In this document: one piece after another, positions 37,643 through 48,524 of the stretch
Layout: the number at the start of each line of letters is the position of its first letter
Numbering within the stretch: the stretch's first letter is position 1
Origin: Helicoverpa zea
Lineage: Eukaryota; Arthropoda; Insecta; Lepidoptera; Noctuidae
NCBI RefSeq assembly: GCF_022581195.2
Contig: NC_061456.1
Coordinates: forward strand, 2,916,501 to 2,980,500
Direction of reading: 5' to 3'
Length of the DNA: 64,000 nt
The notes under the pieces: model-generated
The model's input: the letters and a program-made list of their open reading frames with translations, nothing else
Database searches by the model: none
Told to the model about the DNA's origin: nothing
Made by a program: the position numbers and the translations under genes

Positions 37643-39029
37643 TTTAAGCACGTCAATAACTACAAATGATAAGTTCCTCGTTACCATACTATGATTTAAG
37701 TGCAAACGAACTGTGGTATACTGATCTCATTAAATTAAGCTAAGTTGTAGTTTTTTTTTACGAATTAAGAACCACCTTGTTAGAATTTGTTTTATTATGT
37801 TTTTTAAGTTTTTAATTTCTAATATAGTTGCTTTATTCTATATGTTTTAATTGATTTTAAATATTATTTTTGCATGGCCAGTTATTGGTATTATGGTGGC
37901 TAATATCTAATTTTAAATGGCCAGTTACTACTAAAAAATACTACTTTTTCATTCTGTTAAAATATTACTACATAATTCTATGTTGTTTCATTTTTTACTC
38001 ACTAATAACGATAAATGGATACTTGCTTTAACTAAAGTTGATACAAGAATATTAATTTCTGGACACATTTCTCCATGGCACTTAAATGAACAACTCGCTG
38101 TCCTTAAGTGGCCAGTTACTGGTGAGTTTACCCTAAATGGCGAAAATCTTACACACTTGAGGTTCGCTGATGACATAATAATACTGGCAAGGAGCAAAGA
38201 CCAACTACAATACATGATCACTGATCTGGATAGAGAAAGCCGCAAGGTAGGTCTGACGATGAACACTTCAAAAACCAAAGCTATGACAAACGCATTGGAA
38301 GACAATATTCTTTTAAACGGCGAACCAGTAGAGTTTGTAAAAGAATACACTTACTTGGGCCAACAAATCTCGGTCACTGATATAATGACAAAAGAAATCG
38401 ACACAAGGATTGGAAATGCATGGAAACGCTACTGGGGGTTTAAGGAAATAATGAAGAATACAGAAATCAAAACGTACGTGAAAACAAAACTGTATAACAC
38501 TTGTATACTCCCAGTCTTGACATATGGCTGCGAGACATGGGCTCTCACCAAAGCGCAATATAAGAAACTTGAAACGTGTCAGACGGCAATGCAAAGAAGC
38601 ATGCTAAATATAAGAAAATCTGATAGAATAAGAGACACCACTATCCGAAGGCGCATGAAAATTGAGAATGTCACAACTAGAATAAGGAAACTAAAGTGGA
38701 AATGGTCCGGCCACATAGTCAGAGGCAACATTTGGCAGGCAACAAGTGGAACAAAAACATAATATCTTGGTACCCTAGGGACAAGAAAAGAAATCGAGGA
38801 AGACAGTACCGAAGATGGGATGACGAAATTAAAAGCATAGCAGGGAATATATGGACTAGAAGAGCCCAAAACAGAGCAGAGTGGAAGGAAATGGAGGAGG
38901 CCTTTGCCAAAGTTGGGCAAACAGACCAGGTCGTTGGTGTCATCAACTCGTCAGAGTTGTTAGATTAAGATTGTATACTGTAAACAAGGTCTGAATAAAG
39001 GCTATTTTTATTTTATTTTTTATTTTATT

Positions 39030-39289
39030 TAATATATGCTTAGGTTTATGTGATCATGAATTTTAAAATATTCCAATAGCGTTTCAATAAAAATAAATTG
39101 AAAAATCCGCTCGCGGTTTTTTCATCTTTTCTGGTTTATTCTGCGCTCTTTGAGTCCAATCTAACAAAAAGTTAAAGCACCGAAGTAGCAAAAACAACTG
39201 ACGCTCTACGCTGACGATTTCTAAGCTGTTCAGGAGGTGGAGGACTTTTGTGTCCCAAATAATTTCGCTTTTGTGTCCTCAAAACTCAA
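39030..39289 (+). repeat. Right copy of the 253-bp direct repeat
   Basis: Counterpart of 33468-33720, with a 7-base insertion near 39087. After it the sequence continues as hAT interior (AAATTTGGCGCTCGC), which shows this is the copy joined to the native downstream flank. Confidence 0.9.
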
Positions 39290-39910
39290 AAAATTTGGCG
39301 CTCGCTGCGCTCGCGACTTTTTCACTTTAGGCCGGTTTTATAAACTCGTTTTGGTACTTTACTGTTCTAAATCTTAAAAATTTTGCGCTCGCTGCGCTCG
39401 CGGCTTTTTTACTTGGCACTGGTTTCTATAAAACTAGTTAGCGCTTTATAACTTTGCAGTGGTATGACTCCGGTTTCTTTATGTTAAACCTAGCAAAAAG
39501 CACCATGAATGATTTCTACACAATTTTTAAGTACTTCAATTACAATTTTAGTCCGTGATTATATTGTGTCGTTTTTTTGGGGGGGTGCCACCCGATGGGT
39601 GCGCCTCTGATATAGTACCTACCCGAACGAATGAACCGATTTTAATTTAGTATTTTTTTTTGTATTACAGGTGTTTTACGGGCGAGTTTCATGAAAATCA
39701 ATTGAGCCGTTTAAAAGTTACAGAGGTTTTACGCTTTAAAGTCGCTGTCAGATAAACTTGTTAGGTCAACATTAAACTCTTCGGTACATAGGGGGTTGCA
39801 AAAATAATCTAGTAACTGACAGAAATATCATTAAGTTCACAATCATTAGGGGCGGCAAAAATTGAATGGCCTACTAGCGGCAAATTTGTAAATCCGCCAC
39901 TGCCCTACCT

Positions 39911-40596
39911 TAAGGGAACCAAACCCTTACACAAACACAAGCAATTTTAAACCTTATACAGTTGCGTTAAGAACTATAGTCTTACATCAAAGTCGTAAGA
40001 CAAAGTTAACTTAAGGGGTGACTGTGAAAACAAAGCTGTATTGTAGGGTGGGTCTTATGAAACTCAAAATAAAAGAGCCAACGAAAATATTGTTCCTTGA
40101 TAAAACCTCGAAGGGTTTCAGAAATAGATTGGTTAGTGAGAAGTTTTCACACTATGGCATAGATAAGTAGGAGTGATGATGTATTACTAGCAGCTTATCG
40201 TAGTTAAGTTTAAGTTATGTTAGACTTGTTTCGGGAGGAGATTCTAAGATTTTCATCCATCCACTTTAGAATTATATGTTTTGTTTATATTATGTAATTT
40301 TTTATATACTAAGTGGCTCATTTAACTTTTTTCGGTACTTAACTGGGTTTTCCACAAGTAAACTATATAGCTACTTGGCAACACCAATCAACACCACATA
40401 GTACATACTTTACATTGTTACTAAAGTATTTAAACAGCGAAATAAATAAAACAATAAGTGATTCTTATTTGCCGAATTCTCCACTAAGAATGCCATGACA
40501 ATGTAACAAGGAAATAATTATTCTTTGAGACACTGTGTATTAACAACCATGTAATACGCGTAACTTTGGTGTTGTCTTCATACATAAGTATATACA
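39911..40596. other. Intergenic stretch
   Basis: Nothing recognised between the hAT element and the TATA-like box of the small secreted gene. Confidence 0.5.
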
Positions 40597-40598
40597 TA

Positions 40599-40606
40599 TA
40601 TAAATA
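40599..40606 (+). promoter_or_regulatory. TATA-like box
   Basis: TATAAATA lies 57 bases before the start codon at 40663. This would place transcription start near 40630 and give a leader of about 30 bases. Confidence 0.35.
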
Positions 40607-40662
40607 AGTATAAACTAGAAGACATTTGGACATATTGTTAAGTGCTTCGCAAGTAATTAAAC

Positions 40663-42484
40663 ATGTTCGGTATAAAGTATTTCGTGTCCATTGGCGCGCT
40701 TTTGGTAAGAATTGCTCTGTTTTTGGAACCACATAAATTTTTAAAAGAATTTTTTTCCATATTTTTGAGATAGACCTCATGTAAATATACCTTTTATAAT
40801 ACTTTAAAATTCCACTGCTTAAAGGTCCTATTCAGTATTGAATCTACACATGTTGGTATAATTAGGGTGGGTAGGTAGATACCAGGTAAGTGAGGGGACA
40901 ATATTTGGGTCACTAACGCGAATTGGGTCAATACTTAAATATCACCGCCTGATATCTGCTATTTACGTACAATATGTTGTGCCAAATAAAAAGATTAGGT
41001 GTGAAATTGCAAACTGCATTTAGCTTATCTGATAAATAATGATGGGTAATATAATATTTTTGCGAAATAAATGGGTCAACCTTTTTTTTCCAAATGTTTA
41101 ATAATGTTAATAACCATCGTTATTATGTCTAATGCTTAATTTTGCTTTTTACAGGTTCTCGTATTACCAAATGAAAACGAAGGTAAGTTTGTTTTTTTAA
41201 AGTGATTCAGGAAACTGCAAGTAAACAATTTGACTGATTTTAAACGCATTTGTATTCAACGAGCATGTCGCATTGAAAGCTTATTCTTCTCGTTTAGAAA
41301 AGAAATTGAAAGAGGAGTCAAGACGCCCAACTTTCTTACTAGAGCACTTTCAATATAACAAATAAGTGCACATTGTAGACAATTCATTTAATCCATCTAT
41401 TTCGTAAAGACGCTGGTGACTATTGAAGAATAAATAGCATTATGTGATAGACCCCAAATCTGTGTAAATAATAGGCCTAAATAAGCCTGTGCATCCCAAA
41501 ATGAGAGAGACCTATAAGCTTAGACCAGTTGCTGAAAACTTCCTCATAAACTTTTACAAAGAAGCACTTATTGGTACCTATACTTTTAGTTTCCTCTCGA
41601 TTTCTCCATCACCATCAGTCAGAGAGTTCAAAATAAAAATAGATAAAGAATATGGGCTCTTTATGTTAAACCTTTTTGTTCACAGTGAGTGCTGCACCAC
41701 ACCCGTGTCTATGGATGCTGGACCATGAATACACTCACCCAGTGCCCACTACTACTACTAGCAAGCCAGATTTAGTGGAGGATCTTGCTAAACTGACCAA
41801 AAAGAAAACAAAGCAGCTAAAGGACCGTAAGTGGCTCCCTCTGTGTCTACAATTCGGCATCTGAAGTCAATGTTGTATTTCTTATCAAAATGATTAGCAA
41901 ATATATTGAATAGAAAATATTTTAATATGTTAGCATTTTCTGTTTAAAAAATTAGATGCCCTCTGAACGCAGTTTCAGGACCGAAATTCTGTTCGTATTT
42001 TACCAGCCTATCGAAAGGAGGTAATATTTTAGTTAAATTATAATATTAAAGGAGGTAATTTTTTATTTATGTTTCAGTCGCCGATTTTAGTAAGTAGATC
42101 CAGAAGTGAAAAGAACATTATAATTTTTTGAAACTCTTCTGGTGTAGCGAGCTTCGTGCAACTAACAAGAGATGGCGTTGACCACCGAATACTAATATTT
42201 AGTTTAGAGACATCTAGCGTAACAATTGTGAACTAATATGAAACTATGGTGTGCTTTGCTCCAATAGTGCTTCTACTTCCATTTTTTGATTTGTTTAAAT
42301 ATTTTACGTTTTTATTTACGTTCAAAGTTTGTGCCTGTAATGAAATCTTGTTTGTTTTGTTATTTGTCAAACAGTTATATGGGGGCCAAACGCCGAGGTT
42401 CGTAAGCCGCGCTCTAGAAGCCCAATGGAAAAAGTTATTTCTAGTTATGTGAAGTTCTTAACAAATGTAATAAAGATGTTCTAA
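40663..42484 (+). CDS. Unrecognised small secreted protein, 106 aa, four exons
   Basis: Exons: 40663-40704, 41155-41182, 41686-41826, 42375-42484. All six splice sites are GT/AG with good consensus (for example TTG|GTAAGA, TTTTTACAG|, GAAG|GTAAGTTT, GTTCACAG|, GACC|GTAAGT, TCAAACAG|). Phases join cleanly over 321 coding bases to TAA 42482-42484. Residues 1-26 form a signal peptide (MFGIKYFVSIGALLVLVL...; likely cleavage after VSA26). The mature part begins APHPCLWMLDHEYTHP, then a TTTT stretch (45-48), a Lys-rich helix-prone segment (KLTKKKTKQLKD, 59-70), LIWGPNAE, a basic RKPRSRS (80-86) that could be a processing site, and a C-terminal amphipathic-looking stretch. There is a single Cys (31) in the mature chain. 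I recognise no family and assign no function. It is tail-to-tail with calreticulin. Confidence 0.7.
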
Positions 42485-42575
42485 ATGTTTGTTTTTATAT
42501 TATAAATACTTCAACTACTTAGATCTAGCTCTTACTAAAATTAAACAAACTAACTGTTTAAAATGTTTCACGTTT

Positions 42576-42581
42576 AATAAA
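42576..42581 (+). terminator. AATAAA polyadenylation signal of the small secreted gene
   Basis: A canonical hexamer 92 bases after the stop codon. Confidence 0.6.
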
Positions 42582-42842
42582 ATCACACCATTGACTGTCA
42601 AAGTACAAATTCAAGAAAATAAAAGCTTTCACTCATTGAACTTAACATAATATAGGAGACTTATAACTCAACAAATAATAAATCAGGAATCCAGGTCATA
42701 ACTTATGACTCATAAGTTTCGACTCCAGCAAATACCTTAAAATTTTGAAAACAAAATAAAACCAAAAAATAAATTTTAATTTAATATATTAATTTTAATC
42801 AGACTCGTTTCACAACATAAATGAGAAACTTTCACTCACAGA

Positions 42843-42848
42843 TTTATT
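42843..42848 (-). terminator. AATAAA polyadenylation signal, calreticulin
   Basis: TTTATT on the plus strand gives AATAAA on the minus strand, about 420 bases after the calreticulin stop. A 3' untranslated region of this length is plausible. It does not overlap the converging gene's signal. Confidence 0.45.
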
Positions 42849-43269
42849 CTACAATATTAGTCAAAATTCTTACAAAAAATTTAGGCTAGAGCAACTAACA
42901 GTGTACAATAAATCCCTGCACTCGACGACACACAGTGCCGTATTAACATTAATACAATAAAAACTGAGCGTGATTTCAACCTTTATACAAAATAAAACGG
43001 TTCGTTGGGTCCGCGAAAATAAATATTCAACCCCAACTTGGAATATTTCGAGCTAGCACACGCATTGTAAGATAAGTATGATTATGAATTAAATACAGCA
43101 TGTTATCTCATACATATTTGATAGAGACTGGAACAAAACACACTATAACGCACTAGACGAACTAAGGTTCTTCAAGTTTTTGGAACTAGAACATGCGCTT
43201 ACGCACCCGCGCGACACACTCACGTTGTACCCGACGATACTAATGTCTTTACACACACAACGACACAGT

Positions 43270-46200
43270 TTACAGCTCATCGTGGTCCTCCTGTAACAAA
43301 GACGATGTAAATTAGTATGGAGGTCAACAAATTATAATTAGGATAGTGTAAGACGTATTTATTTCCAAACACGGTAATTAATTACACTGTAACACACTAC
43401 ATATTATAATCGAAACAAAGGGCTAATGTAATGCCAAGAATTTAAGTCACAGATATGAATTGTTTTATTTTTAACAACGATTTGTACTTTGTAGTAGAAA
43501 TTTTTGTATAAAAAAATGTTCTTAGGCCTATTGGCCTAATACATGGCCTAAGAACATTTTTTTATGAAAAGTGTGTTCTGTGAAAAGAATAAGAAGTTGA
43601 TGATTACCAATAGGTAATCTTTATTCTTTTCATACAATAGTAAAGAGTAAATAAGTATCAACTCACCACAGGCGCGGCATCACCAGCCTCGTCATCCAGA
43701 TCTTCATCATCGAGATCCTCATCATCAGGCTTCTCCGCCTTTTCCTTCTCCCTCTCCACCTCATCCTGCTCACTCTTCATCTTCTTTTCACCTTCTAGCC
43801 TCTTCTTGAGGGCCTCGCCTCGTTCGGCGGCCTCCTCGATGCTGTCTCCGATGAGGAAGTTGTCGAAGATGGTGCCAGACTTGACCTGCCAGAGGTCGAG
43901 ACCGACGGCGCAGAGTTCGTCGCGCTTGTACAGGTTGGGGTCTGATGTGTACTCAGGGTTGTCGATCTCTGGGTGCACCCATGGGCCCTTGTATGCGGGG
44001 TTGTCGATCTGTGAACGAAGAAAATCGTAAGTTTAATTCATGTTGGTAGAATTAAGCTGGGCAGGTCAAAAACCTTTAAAAAAATCAGACATCCGGATGA
44101 GAAGCACATTTCGAGTGTTAAACAGTTATTTACGGCTCAATAGTAAATGTAATAGCAGCCAGTCAATGAGCTGTTCAATTTTCACATTATAACGGTAAGC
44201 CGGTAAGCCGGCCAACACACGTTATGCAAACAGCGACGCACGCGCCGCTAGGAAATGACGTCACCAAATGACGAATAGTTTTTAAAATATATTTAGACAC
44301 GGTAAAGAATTAAACGTTTCAGATGTAAAACAGTTTTAAGATAAGAGAAATTGTGTTGAAAAAGAACAGATTGCAATTGATTAATGGTCGAGATATAATT
44401 TGTTGAAAGTAGAGCGTGGCGACTTCATTTATCTCACAAGGTGATATGTACCGGTACTTAGAAGGTATCGTTTTTTGTACTGGTAAACTCTCGTTTCGTG
44501 TCATTGCTCTCGATTGGAACTACTAGCCTAGTTAATAGGAAAACTGATCAAAGATCTATTCTGCGCGGTTCGTATTCTCGTATCAAAGCTGGCTAGCAAG
44601 CTCACGCTCTGTTTAAGTCTAATGCACTGTTTGGTGTGACAAATGCTTAATGACGCGACATTGCACAGAACAATGCATGTTATCATTCATTATGAACATC
44701 TCCAGCTATACTGTCTTGTAACTCAACACAGTTTCAGGAACCAGAAATTCCTAGGAATAGTATTAGTCAGTGGAGGAAACTGAGGAGTAAAAAGACCAAC
44801 CTCATATACCAAGACTTTCGTATGGTATGTAATTTTTTTTTCTATTTATAGAATTCGGGGTTTTGTATGGTAAGTATGATGTAAACTCTCTATTTACCTG
44901 CTTAGGTGCCCAAACGCCCTTGTAGTCGGGGTTGTCAATCATGGGAGGTTCCCACTCGCCGTCCATCTCATCATCCCAGTCCTCAGGCTTGGTGGCGTCA
45001 GGGTCGGGAATGTGCTCAGGTTTGTCCCAGTCTTCGGGTTTCTTGTCCTCAGGGTCGGGGATGGTGGGCCTCTCGTCCCAGTCTTCGGGCTTCTTGGCTT
45101 CTGGGTCCTGAGGAACAACAAAAGACAAAGTTTTAAGGAGGCAAGGACTTAATTTTACCAAGGGCAGCAAAATATATCCATTATTTTTCTTAAACTTCGT
45201 TATTCTGTAAGAATTCTTACCTTGATCTTCTTGGGGGGAAGGAAGTCCCAGTCGGCCTCCAAATCTCCAGACTCGACCTTCTCGTTGTCAATGAGCACCT
45301 CATAGGTGTTGTCAGGCTTGACGATCAGAGTGTACAAGTGAGTGTACACATCATCCTTGCAACGGATGTCCTTCTTGATCAGATGGTTCTTGCCTTTGTA
45401 GCTGAAGATCACGTGCACCTAGGAAAAAGATAAAACCTTTTTAATAAAGATAGAAAGAGGTAATACATGTCTTGCATGAAAAACGAGTTTGAGGTTGACG
45501 AACTTTGGGAGTTCCGTCGAACTCTTGCGAAAGGTGATAATACTGCGAATTAGCATATTTAGTTAGACTAGACATGCTTGTTTGTAGAGATGGGTCATTG
45601 ATCGCGTAATTTCCAAATATTGTCAACGATTTAACCACCAAATATTATAATTAGTGTTCGGAATGAAATTAAAATCATCTGAAGCAAATTTTAATGAGAT
45701 TCTTTAGTTAATTGTTGCCTGATAAGGATACATACATCATTAGCAAACAAGCAAGTACAATAAGTAGTAGCGAATTTCTTAAGGCATTCAACGTCGTGCG
45801 TGAAATCGGTTTCCAACATATCTTACGCAATATCCGAACTATTAAATGCTTCATTACGTATTGGTTATAAAACCTGTCGATGGGGACGAAGCTAATATGC
45901 TAGCTCGCAATAATAAGCCTGAGATAATCGATATTATAGCATGCACTTAATTACATGAGGTGTCGATTTAACTAAAGCCTAAGGTCGCCCTGAATTATTG
46001 ATGATATTTTTATCAATATACATATATCATTTTCTGAACTAATATCTAGTTATGAACGGCCTATAAGCTTGTGCTTTGAATATAATAGCTAGTTGTAAGT
46101 TCGCTAAATCTTCTCTCAAATTTTTTTTATTTTTGTTGGTATGTAAAATTTACCAACTTTTATAGAGGTATTACCGATTAGGCATTTGTTTTACAGCCGT

Positions 46201-48215
46201 AAGTCAACCTCGACCGTTTAATTTAAAAAGTTATTGCAAGAACCTAATAAAAATGGCAGTCCACTATCGCTGGTATTTGAACAGTTGTACCGATCATGTA
46301 AAACTGATATGCACCTAGAGTAACTGTTAACAACACTCATTAATATTCCGAAGGCCGTTAGAGGTATAAAAAACTAAATTTTTGTTCATGATTAGGGCTT
46401 GTTAGTCCTACAGTCACAATGGCTTTGGTTGATAAGGTAATTGATTAGTTTATTGTTATATTTTAAACAGAAATAATGTTGAAAATATACAATAGAATGT
46501 GTACAATAATCCATATCATTAGAATAAATGGGATTTATTTAGAAGTGGCAGTTGGTCAGTCTTTTCATTCTACTGGATGAATCAAAGTACAGTCATGTTA
46601 TGAGAAAATAGTGTCTTTACAAACTAGCTAGCTGTGCCTAGTTTGCCTTACAATATTATATAAAGTGCAAGTATTATTCTGTTTAACAATAGAAAATGAT
46701 AATTTAATGCTCTACATCTTAGTAAGTTCCCAAGCTATTTGAAATGTCCTTGATTTGTTTAAGAAAACTATACAAGTGAATTATCACAATGTTATTTTTA
46801 CTATTTAGAGTAATTTTTTGTTTAAACGAAGGTATCATCTACAATGTGTTTTGTTGGTCTACAATTGAAGATACAACATAAATAAATAAAAAACCATGTT
46901 GCTTTAATGTGATCGTTTGTAGAGATAACGATTAACTAGTTTATTAGGTGTTTTAATGAAAATGAAATGCTAATCTGATAAGACCCAGTAAAACTATAGC
47001 TGTAATTGACACAGAAAGATACATATTGAGTGCAATGAAACATGTTGACACAGTAAAATATTGAGTGCCATGTTAAGTTTTAATTAACTTTATGTTATTG
47101 ATAATTATCTCATAGGTATCTATTGTGTAAAAATATATACATTTCCTAACAGATGAGCTTAAAATTTTTGCTTAACAGTATAGTAGAATTGTATTTTTAG
47201 ACTGAGTGCCATTAAGCATGGGTCAGAAACCAGTTATTCCAGTCTAGTGGACCATTCATTTAACATATTACCTAATGGTTTTACCATTAATACCAGTTAA
47301 TTTTACTTTAGTTTTAAATGTAAAGTGATTGTAAAAGACTTTAAATGATTCTGTCCAATTGGGATTGGGAGAGTGTATATGCATTTATGTTGTCTTACCT
47401 TCTTGGTACCAGGACCGCAGATGTCAGGGCCAAACATAATTTCGTAGGGGGTCTCTCCATGCATGTCAGTCTGCTCCAACTTGCAGTCGAAGACCTTGAG
47501 GTAACCACCTCCGCAGTCAATATCCTGTTCATGTTTTACTGAGAACTGCACAACCAGGGGCTTGCCTTCGTTGCTGAAGGGCTTGAACTTGCGCGACAGG
47601 GCGTAGAACCTCGCGTCTTCAGACGTCTGCAGACCTGACAAGTATCAGGAGAACAGAAATGTAGAGATGGCGAAACTAGTGAGAGTGCCGCGTATTGTGA
47701 CGCCGGCCTATTGTTCATTTGTTGTGTGTAATTGAGTTCAGTGCCCTTTGCACGCTCTAGTATTGGGTAATGAGCGACACATGCACATCTATGACTTATT
47801 CCTTGAATTTAAACTTCAGATAGCTCTAATGTAAACGTCATACTGTGAGAGGCATTAGAAGGGAACCGGTCACCACCTACCTTTATCTTCCTCCGGATTG
47901 TTGTAGAACTTTCCAGCAGTCAGCTTGAATTTGCCGAATTCTTTGCCGGGATGTTCACTGTAAACCCAGTTGGATTCCCATGAGTCTGAAATGAAAAACG
48001 TAATACCGTTTCAACACTATTCCCCAAAATAACCGGCTTCCGACTCTTGGAAGCGCATAATCGATAGCACACGCGCCAAGCCGGCATGTCGAAATTTTAG
48101 GTTTTTGAATAAAATGCATCAACTTACCATCGGGGAACTTCTCCTCGAAAAACACTTCACAATTTACTAATGAAATTGCCAGTAAACTGACAAGAGCTAG
48201 CACTAAAGACTTCAT
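43270..48215 (-). CDS. Calr: Calreticulin, 399 aa, seven exons
   Basis: Exons in coding order: 48215-48128, 47985-47881, 47634-47399, 45418-45221, 45107-44898, 44008-43667, 43290-43270; 1200 coding bases, all phases consistent. ER-lumen lectin chaperone and calcium buffer. Visible features: signal peptide (MKSLVLALVSLLAISLVNC); globular N domain with both family signatures (KHEQDIDCGGG, MFGPDICG), so the structural disulfide pair C105/C137 is present; P domain with three IPDP..KPEDWD-type repeats (about 210-250), then three GxW...IDNPxY repeats (about 255-300); acidic C domain with KEK and DDEDLDDE runs; ER retrieval signal HDEL. Length matches the family. The acidic tail is shorter than in vertebrates, as is common in insects. 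The last exon encodes only EDHDEL and the stop. Start choice: first ATG, directly before the signal peptide. Confidence 0.97.
43508..43565. repeat. Perfect 21-bp-stem hairpin in calreticulin's last intron
   Basis: Arms 43508-43528 and 43545-43565 are exact reverse complements (core TGTTCTTAGGCC) around a 16-base loop. A second, weaker inverted pair (TGAAAAGAATAA / TTATTCTTTTCA) lies next to it at about 43578-43632. Confidence 0.85.
45422..47398 (-). other. Long calreticulin intron 3
   Basis: Almost 2 kb between exons 3 and 4, AT-rich, with no repeat or nested gene recognised. Confidence 0.8.
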
Positions 48216-48505
48216 TTTTGATTCACACAACCACCTCGACGCTCAAAGGACTGGCCACGAATAACTTCAAAAATTGGCGAATTCTCTATTATTACTTCGA
48301 CCGGTTAGTTAGCTTCAGATTTTTTTTATCTTACTCTGGTTAACGAAAACACTGCATGCGCGAATGAGATGAACATAAAATGTAAACGTATTGGGAAATG
48401 TGGAACGGAGATAGAGATAGATTTGTAAGCCGTATGCTTTGCATGGTTGCGAAAGAAACAGAAAATAAGCGCGTAATGACGTTTTACGTAAAATTACGAC
48501 AGACA

Positions 48506-48524
48506 GATGGAAAGCTGCTATTGG
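48506..48524 (-). promoter_or_regulatory. ERSE-like element upstream of calreticulin
   Basis: On the minus strand this reads CCAAT, 9 bases, CCATC. The ER-stress response element consensus is CCAAT-N9-CCACG, so 8 of 10 defined bases match with exact spacing. It lies about 290 bases upstream of the start codon. Calreticulin genes are classic unfolded-protein-response targets, but this call is inference. Confidence 0.35.

Larger units (their letters stand above)
35886..38133 (+). mobile_element. Pogo-like DNA transposon, defective
   Basis: The ends GGGTAAAC and GTTTACCC are flanked by TA (35884-35885, 38134-38135). Removing the element and one TA rejoins the LINE reading frame exactly, which confirms the boundaries. 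Inside the ends lies TAACTGGCCACTT, and the motif TGGCCAGTTACTG or close variants recurs at about 36277, 36330, 36450 (inverted), 36485, 37875, 37919 and 38108. A degraded transposase lies between. TA duplication plus a psq-type N-terminus fits the pogo group of Tc1/mariner. A minus-strand LINE fragment is inserted at 36671-37122. Confidence 0.8.
33721..38968 (+). pseudogene. Endonuclease-reverse transcriptase of the LINE, broken
   Basis: Endonuclease pieces: QAYSPTEQS and VMGDFNAQIG (33760-33905), then TWESPGGSFKNEIDYILTN and SDHRVLRARL after the first insertion (34400-34600). RT pieces: KAPGPDNISNELL (about 35240), NNYRPISLMSN (about 35410), CCFIDFNKAFDS with the first catalytic Asp (about 35615), GVRQGDPLSP (about 35790) and, after the pogo insertion, LRFADDIIILARS with the FADD active site (about 38160). 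The C-terminal WSGHIVRG and RRWDDEI region runs to a stop at 38966. Frame breaks occur near 35000, 35450, 35750 and 38750, besides the two insertions. It cannot make a functional protein as it stands. Confidence 0.8.
33721..39029 (+). mobile_element. RTE-clade-like LINE, 5'-truncated, with insertions
   Basis: It starts inside the endonuclease domain and ends in a TTTTA-rich tail (about 39003-39029). Two foreign insertions split it: a minus-strand jockey/CR1-like fragment (33928-34358) and a pogo-like element (35886-38133). Direct repeats of about 253 bp flank it. Clade assignment rests on the endonuclease motif style (NEIDYILTN), the RT motifs and the characteristic C-terminus (WSGHIVRG, then RGRQYRRWDDEI). 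Confidence 0.8.
33316..39902. mobile_element. hAT-type non-autonomous element hosting nested insertions
   Basis: The ends CAGTGGCGGATTTAC (33316-33330) and GTAAATCCGCCACTG (39888-39902) are exact inverted repeats. Each is flanked by the 8-base duplication CCCTACCT (33308-33315 and 39903-39910). CAGTG-type ends plus 8-bp duplications are diagnostic of the hAT superfamily. Without the LINE between 33721 and 39029 and its associated duplication, the element would be about 1 kb. It has no transposase. The sequence near the right end includes two copies of GCGCTCGCTGCGCTCGCG (about 39298 and 39384). Confidence 0.85.

Noticed and set aside
41489..41728. 79-codon frame before exon 3 of the secreted gene
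   Set aside because: It reads the intron and crosses the acceptor in the wrong phase.
42246..42452. 68-codon frame overlapping the small secreted gene's last exon
   Set aside because: It is intron sequence running into exon 4 in a different phase; the spliced frame explains the region better.
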